From contig CAIXOZ010000008.1 of assembly GCA_903921295.1 (NCBI GenBank), positions 1 to 10,434 of the forward strand: a stretch of 10,434 bases of DNA, in the 5' to 3' direction. Positions 6,754 through 10,434 of the stretch are shown piece by piece (the stretch's first letter is position 1; each line of letters starts with the position of its first letter). The translations under genes and the position numbers were made by a program. Source of the stretch: an uncultured cyanobacterium. GTDB lineage: Bacteria; Cyanobacteriota; Cyanobacteriia; PCC-6307; Cyanobiaceae. The notes beneath the pieces are model-generated. The model had not been told where the DNA came from. It worked only from the letters and a program-made list of their open reading frames with translations, and made no database searches.

Positions 6754-7743
6754 TTGATCCCCCTGCGATCACCCCAGGAGGCCCTCGGTCCCACGGCCGT
6801 GGCCCTCGGCAGTTTTGATGGCCTGCATCAGGGCCATCGGCGGGTGATCGCGGCCGTGGCGGCGGCACTGCCGCCCCTGATCCCCACGGGGGTCAGCTTC
6901 TGGCCCCATCCGCGCGAGGTGCTCCGGGGGGAGCCGCGGCTGCGGCTCGATCTGCCCACCGAGAAGCTGGAGCTGCTCGAACCGCTCGGCATCCGCCAGC
7001 TGGTGCTGGTGCCTTTCGACCGGGAGCTGGCGGCCCTGAGCCCCGAGCAGTTCGTGGATCAGGTGCTGATCGGCAAGTTGCAGGCCCGTCAGGTGGCGGT
7101 GGGAGCCGATTTCTGCTTCGGGGCCGGCCGCACCGGCACGGTCGACACCCTGCAGCAGCTGGGCGCGGCCCGCGGCCTGCAGGTGCAGGTGCTGCCGATG
7201 CTGGCCGACCAGAGCGGCCGCTACAGCAGCAGCCGCATCCGCCGCGCCCTGGCGGCCGGACGGATCGACGAGGCCCGACTGTTGCTCGAGCGCCCCTACC
7301 GCTTCCGCGGCGTGGTGCACAGCGGCCGCGGTCTCGGTCGCAAGCTCGGCTGGCCCACGGCCAATCTCCAGATCGATGGCCGCAAGTTCCTGCCCCGCGA
7401 GGGGGTGTATGCCGCCTGGGCCTGGCTGCCGCACGGCGAGCCGATGGCGGCGGTGATGAATCTCGGCCCCCAGCCCACGGTCGATCCGGAGGCGCCCTCG
7501 GCGGTGGAGGTGCACCTGCTTGATCGCTCGCTGGCGCTCAACGGTGAGGAGCTGGTGGTGCAGCCGGTGCGCTGGTTGCGCAGCCAGCAGGCCTTCGGGT
7601 CGCTGGAGGCGCTGATCGCCCAGATCAGCGCCGATGCCGAGGAGGCCCGGCAGCTGATGGCCCGCGACTCAGGCGCCGGGATAGGCGTGGCTGAGGCCCC
7701 AGCCGATGAACAGGGCGATGCCGCCGAGCAGCAGTATCCCTGA
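6754..7743 (+). CDS. ribF: Bifunctional riboflavin kinase / FAD synthetase
   Basis: RibF phosphorylates riboflavin to FMN and adenylates FMN to FAD in the cytoplasm. Read from TTG 6754 it has 329 residues. The N-terminal FAD synthetase domain shows GSFDGLHQGH (19-28, nucleotidyltransferase HxGH-type site), GADFCFGAGRTG (117-128) and YSSSRIRRAL (157-166). The C-terminal flavokinase domain shows GRGLGRKLGWPTANL (191-205), GVYA (217-220), MNLGPQPTV (235-243) and VEVHLLD (251-257). There is no ATG near the conserved N-terminus. TTG 6754 leaves a normal lead of about 18 residues before GSFDG; GTG 6799 would cut very close to it, and ATG 6547 would add about 69 residues of non-protein-like sequence across a divergent promoter region. 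The last ~25 residues (from about 305) extend past the usual end, and their DNA overlaps a small gene on the other strand. No FMN riboswitch is evident upstream. Confidence 0.93.
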   Translation: MIPLRSPQEALGPTAVALGSFDGLHQGHRRVIAAVAAALPPLIPTGVSFWPHPREVLRGEPRLRLDLPTEKLELLEPLGIRQLVLVPFDRELAALSPEQFVDQVLIGKLQARQVAVGADFCFGAGRTGTVDTLQQLGAARGLQVQVLPMLADQSGRYSSSRIRRALAAGRIDEARLLLERPYRFRGVVHSGRGLGRKLGWPTANLQIDGRKFLPREGVYAAWAWLPHGEPMAAVMNLGPQPTVDPEAPSAVEVHLLDRSLALNGEELVVQPVRWLRSQQAFGSLEALIAQISADAEEARQLMARDSGAGIGVAEAPADEQGDAAEQQYP

Positions 7744-7785
7744 GACGAGAACCAGCATCGGCCGGTCGGATCCTGCTGGTTCCAT
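7669..7785 (-). CDS. Small single-pass membrane protein, unknown function
   Basis: A 38-codon ORF on the minus strand encoding a protein that begins MEPAGSDRPMLVLVSG, continues with a clean hydrophobic helix (about residues 10-31, ending FIGWGLSHAY) and stops after PGA. Composition is what one expects of a genuine small membrane protein: a polar N-terminus, one Leu/Gly/Ile-rich segment and a short C-terminus. The gene is convergent with ribF and overlaps its last 75 bases, where RibF carries an atypical tail, suggesting that the minus-strand frame is the constrained one. In-frame alternative starts are GTG 7824 (13 more residues) and a TTG between them; no start has a convincing Shine-Dalgarno sequence. 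I do not recognise it as a photosystem or cytochrome b6f subunit. Location in thylakoid or plasma membrane is unknown. Confidence 0.6.
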   Translation of the reverse strand: MEPAGSDRPMLVLVSGILLLGGIALFIGWGLSHAYPGA

Positions 7786-7925
7786 CGGGGGAAGCGCCGT
7801 GACGCCCGCGATCAATGGAGTCACCCTAGACAGCATGGTTGCCGCGGTCTGTGGCCATCACAGCGGCAGCGCGTGATCCCTCACACTGAGATCAGAGCCC
7901 ACCACCGCCGTTCCTGCCCCCGGAG

Positions 7926-9098
7926 ATGAGCGCCACCCCAACGCCCACGGATGCTGTGACGCCAGCCTCGGCCATCCCGACCACGGCGGCCCAGGATCAG
8001 CCGGCGCCTGGCCAGGAGGTCCCGCCGCCGACCGAGGAGACCGACCAGCAGCAGGCGGTGGATCGTCTGCTCGATGCCAACCTTGACCGCGCCCGTGAGG
8101 GCCTGCGGGTGCTGGAGGACTGGTGCCGCTTCGTGCTGGAGCGTCCCGATCTGGTGGCCAGGCTGAAGGACATGCGTCAACGGTTGGGCTGCGTTCACGA
8201 CGAGCGCTACAAGCTGGCGCGCCACACCGCCACCGATCCGGCGGCGGGTCTGGGCCATCCGGCCCAGGAGCAGCGCGGAGGCGGCTGGGCGGTGGTGGCG
8301 GCGAATGCGGCCCGGGCCCAGGAGGCGCTGCGGGTGCTGGAGGAGTTCGGGCGCCATCGGCCCGGCGCCCTGGCCCAGGAGGCGGCCGCGATCCGCTATC
8401 GCCTCTACGACCTCGAAACCGAGCTGTTGCAGGCCCGCCTCGATGGTCCGGCTCGACGCCAGCGCCTGGCCCGGTGCCGCCTTTATCTGATCGTCGGCCA
8501 TGGGCCCGCCCAGGAGGCGGTGGTTGAGGCGGCTCTCCATGCCGGGGTGCGGCTGGTGCAGTACCGCGCCAAGGAGGGGACGGCCGGCCTCACCGATCGC
8601 CAGCGGCTGCTGGAGGCCCGGGCGCTGCGGCAGCGCTGCGCTGCCCATGGCGCCCTGTTCATCGTCAACGACCGTCTCGATCTGGCTCTCGCGGTCGGTG
8701 CCGATGGTGTCCATCTCGGTCAGGACGACCTGCCGACGGCGGAAGCGCGACGTCTGCTCGGGTCGGATCGCCTGATCGGCCGCAGCACCCATGCGCTGCC
8801 GCAGCTGCAGCAGGCCCTGGCTGAGGGCTGCGATTACGTCGGCGTCGGCCCCGTGCAGGCCACCCCCACCAAACCGGGCAAGGCGCCGGTGGGCCTCGAC
8901 TACGTGCGCCAGGCGGCGCAGCAGTGTCCGATCCCTTTCTTTGCGATCGGCGGCATCGACGCTTCCACCCTGCCGGCGGTGCTGGCGGCGGGCGCCAGCC
9001 GGGTGGCGGTGGTGCGGGCGATCACCGCCGCCGCCGATCCCGGCGCCGCCAGCCGCGCGCTGCTGGAGCTTCTTCACGCCCAGGAGCCCCGGCGATGA
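7926..9098 (+). CDS. thiE: ThiD2-ThiE fusion: thiamine-phosphate synthase with N-terminal HMP-P kinase-like domain
   Basis: A 390-residue cyanobacterial-type thiamine-phosphate synthase. Residues 1-42 are a Pro/Thr/Gln-rich low-complexity lead. Residues ~43-175 form the ThiD2-type domain, described in other bacteria as a hydroxymethylpyrimidine-phosphate kinase; it contains two similar segments, ANLDRAREGLRVLEDWCRF (51-69) and ANAARAQEALRVLEEFGRH (126-144). Residues ~185-390 are a TIM-barrel ThiE that joins HMP-PP to thiazole phosphate: QYRAKE (212-217), FIVNDRLDLAL (245-255), GVHLGQDDLP (261-270), GRSTHA (285-290), VGVGPVQATPTKPGK (305-319), FAIGGID (339-345). The fusion would couple making and using HMP-PP. 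ATG 7926 has a GGAG directly adjacent, so the ribosome site is weak; GTG 7956 is an in-frame alternative. thiS overlaps its stop. No TPP riboswitch was found upstream. Confidence 0.95.
   Translation: MSATPTPTDAVTPASAIPTTAAQDQPAPGQEVPPPTEETDQQQAVDRLLDANLDRAREGLRVLEDWCRFVLERPDLVARLKDMRQRLGCVHDERYKLARHTATDPAAGLGHPAQEQRGGGWAVVAANAARAQEALRVLEEFGRHRPGALAQEAAAIRYRLYDLETELLQARLDGPARRQRLARCRLYLIVGHGPAQEAVVEAALHAGVRLVQYRAKEGTAGLTDRQRLLEARALRQRCAAHGALFIVNDRLDLALAVGADGVHLGQDDLPTAEARRLLGSDRLIGRSTHALPQLQQALAEGCDYVGVGPVQATPTKPGKAPVGLDYVRQAAQQCPIPFFAIGGIDASTLPAVLAAGASRVAVVRAITAAADPGAASRALLELLHAQEPRR
9082..9086 (+). promoter_or_regulatory. Shine-Dalgarno sequence for thiS
   Basis: AGGAG lies within the last codons of thiE, 8 bases before ATG 9095. 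It supports that start for thiS over the in-frame ATG six codons later, and indicates coupled translation across the ATGA overlap. Confidence 0.65.
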
Positions 9099-9313
9099 CG
9101 GAGGCGCTGCTCATGGTGCGGATCAATGGCGAAGCGTGCCAGGCGCCTGCCGGTCTCACCCTCGAGGCGCTGTTGCGCCATGCCGGCTATGAACCGCGGC
9201 TCGTGGTGGTGGAGTTCAACGGCGAGATCCTGCCCCGGAGCCGTTGGTCCGAGCAGGCCGTGCAGGCGGGGGACGCCCTGGAGATCGTCACCATCGTCGG
9301 CGGTGGTTCCTAG
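9095..9313 (+). CDS. thiS: Sulfur carrier protein ThiS
   Basis: A 72-residue ubiquitin-fold sulfur carrier. Its C-terminal glycine is adenylated by a ThiF/MoeB-type enzyme and thiocarboxylated, then ThiG uses the sulfur for the thiazole of thiamine. Visible family traits are VRINGE near the N-terminus, the LTLEALLRHAGY helix, VVVEFNGEILPRS and the C-terminal ALEIVTIVGGGS. The Gly-Gly tail is present but followed by one extra residue, Ser72, whereas a free C-terminal Gly is needed for activation; either the tail is trimmed or Gly71 is not the functional end. The ATG overlaps the thiE stop (ATGA) and is preceded by AGGAG at 8-base spacing. It is in a tight thiE-thiS unit, the normal cyanobacterial arrangement. 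thiF and thiG are not in the window. Confidence 0.92.
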   Translation: MTEALLMVRINGEACQAPAGLTLEALLRHAGYEPRLVVVEFNGEILPRSRWSEQAVQAGDALEIVTIVGGGS

Positions 9314-9482
9314 AGTCGATGGCATCAGACGCCCGCTGCCGCGGCGCTGGCGAGGGTGATTCTCTGGCCTGCCTTTCCGGGACCAGCTCTCCTCCGGCGC
9401 TGATCGGCCCGGGCCTGCTCCCGAGGCCGGAGTGCCTTCCCGCCCCTCAGGGCCCTGTCCCAAGAACGCAGCACCGCCCCCC

Positions 9483-10434
9483 ATGCGCCGCCACACATCC
9501 ATGCCCCAGATGAGCTGGTCGCGCCGTCTGCGCACCTGGTTTGTGGTGCCCATGCTTGTCGCCACGGTCGTCCTCGCGCTGCCGTCCGCCAGCTGGGCCG
9601 CCAGCGGTGGCCGCATCGGCGGCAGTCGTTTCGGCGGCGGTGGCGGCGGCTACAGCCGCAGTTACGGCGGCGGTGGCTACGGCGGTGGCCTCAACCGCAA
9701 CTATGGCGGTGGCTACAACCGCAACTACGGCGGTGGTGGCTTCGGCTTCCCCTTCATCGTGCCGATCTTCGGCTTCGGCGGCGGCGGCCTCTTCGGTCTG
9801 CTGGTGTTGCTGGCGATCGCCGGCGTGCTGGTCAATGCCCTGCGCGGGGCTGGTGGTGCCGGCCTGCGTGGTGGCAACGGCCCGGTGATCGGCAGCTCCC
9901 GGTCCAATGGAACCGTTGCTCTGGCGCAGCTTCAGGTGGGTCTGCTCGCCTCCGCCCGCCAGCTGCAGCAGGACCTTCGGGAGCTGGCATCGCGCGCCAA
10001 CACCTCCAGCGCTGCCGGCCTGCAGCAGGTGCTCCAGGAAACAAGCCTGGCGCTGTTGCGCCATCCCGATCTCTGGGTCTATGCCAACGCCGAAGTGGGC
10101 CAGGTGCCGGAACTCTCCGCCGAATCCACCTTTCAGCGCCTCGCCCTCAGCGAGCGCAGCAAGCTCTCCCAGGAGCTCACCATCAATGTGGGCGGGCGGA
10201 TCAGCACGGCCCAGGGTCGGGATGGCCGTGGCGCCGGCGATGCCGATGCCTCCAGCGATTACATCGCCATCACCCTGCTGGTGGCCAGCAGCGGTCGCCT
10301 CAGCCTGCCGAAGGTCTCAGGCGCCGATCAGCTGCGCAGCGCCCTCCAGACCCTTGGTGCTGTTGCCGCCGACGACCTGCTGGCGCTCGAGGTGATCTGG
10401 CAACCCGAAGGCGCCGGCGAGGTGCTCAGCACCG
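9483..10434 (+). CDS. DUF1517 membrane protein, partial (3' end outside window)
   Basis: The frame is open from ATG 9483 to the right edge (317 residues visible). A basic start (RRLRTWF) and a hydrophobic stretch to about residue 39 (VVPMLVATVVLALP, then SASWA) look like a signal peptide with cleavage near A39. A Gly/Tyr/Asn-rich linker follows at 42-88, in which NRNYGGG occurs twice (71-77, 79-85). A membrane helix lies at about 103-120 (LFGLLVLLAIAGVLVNAL). The rest matches the soluble DUF1517 domain of cyanobacteria and chloroplasts: LAQLQVGLLASAR, LLRHPDLWVYANAE (191-204), SDYIAITLLVAS (258-269) and LGAVAADDLLALEVIWQP. Function is unknown. In-frame ATGs at 9501 and 9510 are alternative starts; 9510 (MSWSRRLR) gives a more compact signal peptide. 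No Shine-Dalgarno sequence is evident. It lies 169 bp after thiS on the same strand. Confidence 0.85.
   Translation, partial: MRRHTSMPQMSWSRRLRTWFVVPMLVATVVLALPSASWAASGGRIGGSRFGGGGGGYSRSYGGGGYGGGLNRNYGGGYNRNYGGGGFGFPFIVPIFGFGGGGLFGLLVLLAIAGVLVNALRGAGGAGLRGGNGPVIGSSRSNGTVALAQLQVGLLASARQLQQDLRELASRANTSSAAGLQQVLQETSLALLRHPDLWVYANAEVGQVPELSAESTFQRLALSERSKLSQELTINVGGRISTAQGRDGRGAGDADASSDYIAITLLVASSGRLSLPKVSGADQLRSALQTLGAVAADDLLALEVIWQPEGAGEVLST
9813..9820. repeat. HIP1 octamer
   Basis: A perfect GCGATCGC palindrome inside the DUF1517 gene, within the codons for its membrane helix. Confidence 0.7.

Noticed and set aside
5958..6818. Plus-strand ORF of 286 codons opposite the DUF3611 gene
   Set aside because: Highly charged Gln/Glu/Gly-rich translation typical of an antisense shadow; the minus-strand four-helix membrane protein is clearly the real gene.
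7884..7899. CTGAGA upstream of thiE as a possible TPP riboswitch
   Set aside because: Only one short element is present; the other conserved THI-box segments and paired stems are not seen before the start codon.
7881..9077. Minus-strand ORF of 398 codons opposite thiE
   Set aside because: Antisense shadow of the well-supported ThiE frame; composition (Arg/Gly/His/Gln-rich) is not protein-like.
9314..9482. Possible terminator or small RNA between thiS and the DUF1517 gene
   Set aside because: GC-rich with short self-complementary words such as GGCCCGGGCC, but no stem followed by T residues and no recognisable RNA family.

Overview
This high-GC window most likely comes from a unicellular cyanobacterium of the Cyanobium/Synechococcus (alpha-picocyanobacterial) type. 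The evidence is the cyanobacterial ThiD2-ThiE fusion followed directly by thiS, a DUF3611 (Tic21/PIC1-like) membrane protein, a DUF1517 protein, and four perfect HIP1 octamers (GCGATCGC) where base composition alone predicts fewer than one. Genus assignment is inference.

Region 1 (1-3492, + strand) is the 3' part of a DISARM anti-phage defence operon. It holds the C-terminal end of the SF2 helicase DrmA (cut by the left edge), complete DrmB (DUF1998), and complete DrmC (phospholipase D family, one HKD motif). The genes are tightly coupled: 8 bp separate drmA and drmB, and drmB and drmC overlap by 4 bp. No methyltransferase, drmD or drmE lies in the window, so class-defining genes must be upstream if the system is complete. 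The defence block ends at drmC.

Region 2 (3493-5978) has a Coq4-family protein with an intact HDxxH(x)11E metal motif, which is curious because cyanobacteria make plastoquinone rather than ubiquinone. Its 3' end overlaps a divergent ClC-type chloride channel/transporter gene. A roughly 318-bp segment follows, with a short in-frame ORF of unknown identity; it is flanked by an 11-bp direct repeat that coincides with two stop codons.

Region 3 (5979-10434) is cyanobacterial housekeeping. It contains DUF3611 on the minus strand, then ribF (FMN/FAD synthesis) diverging from it across 205 bp with no recognisable riboswitch. A 38-residue single-pass membrane protein lies on the minus strand, overlapping the 3' end of ribF. 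Next come thiE (ThiD2-ThiE fusion) and thiS, translationally coupled by an ATGA overlap, and a DUF1517 membrane protein that runs off the right edge. ThiE and ThiS act in thiamine synthesis, ThiE joining pyrimidine and thiazole halves and ThiS carrying sulfur for the thiazole.

Intergenic stretches 3493-3631, 6549-6753, 7744-7925 and 9314-9482 show no RNA gene, strong terminator or recognisable riboswitch. No CRISPR array, tRNA, rRNA or insertion sequence was seen. The notable system is DISARM, a known defence family. The less described items are the antisense small membrane protein, the repeat-flanked ORF, and ThiS with a residue after its Gly-Gly tail.
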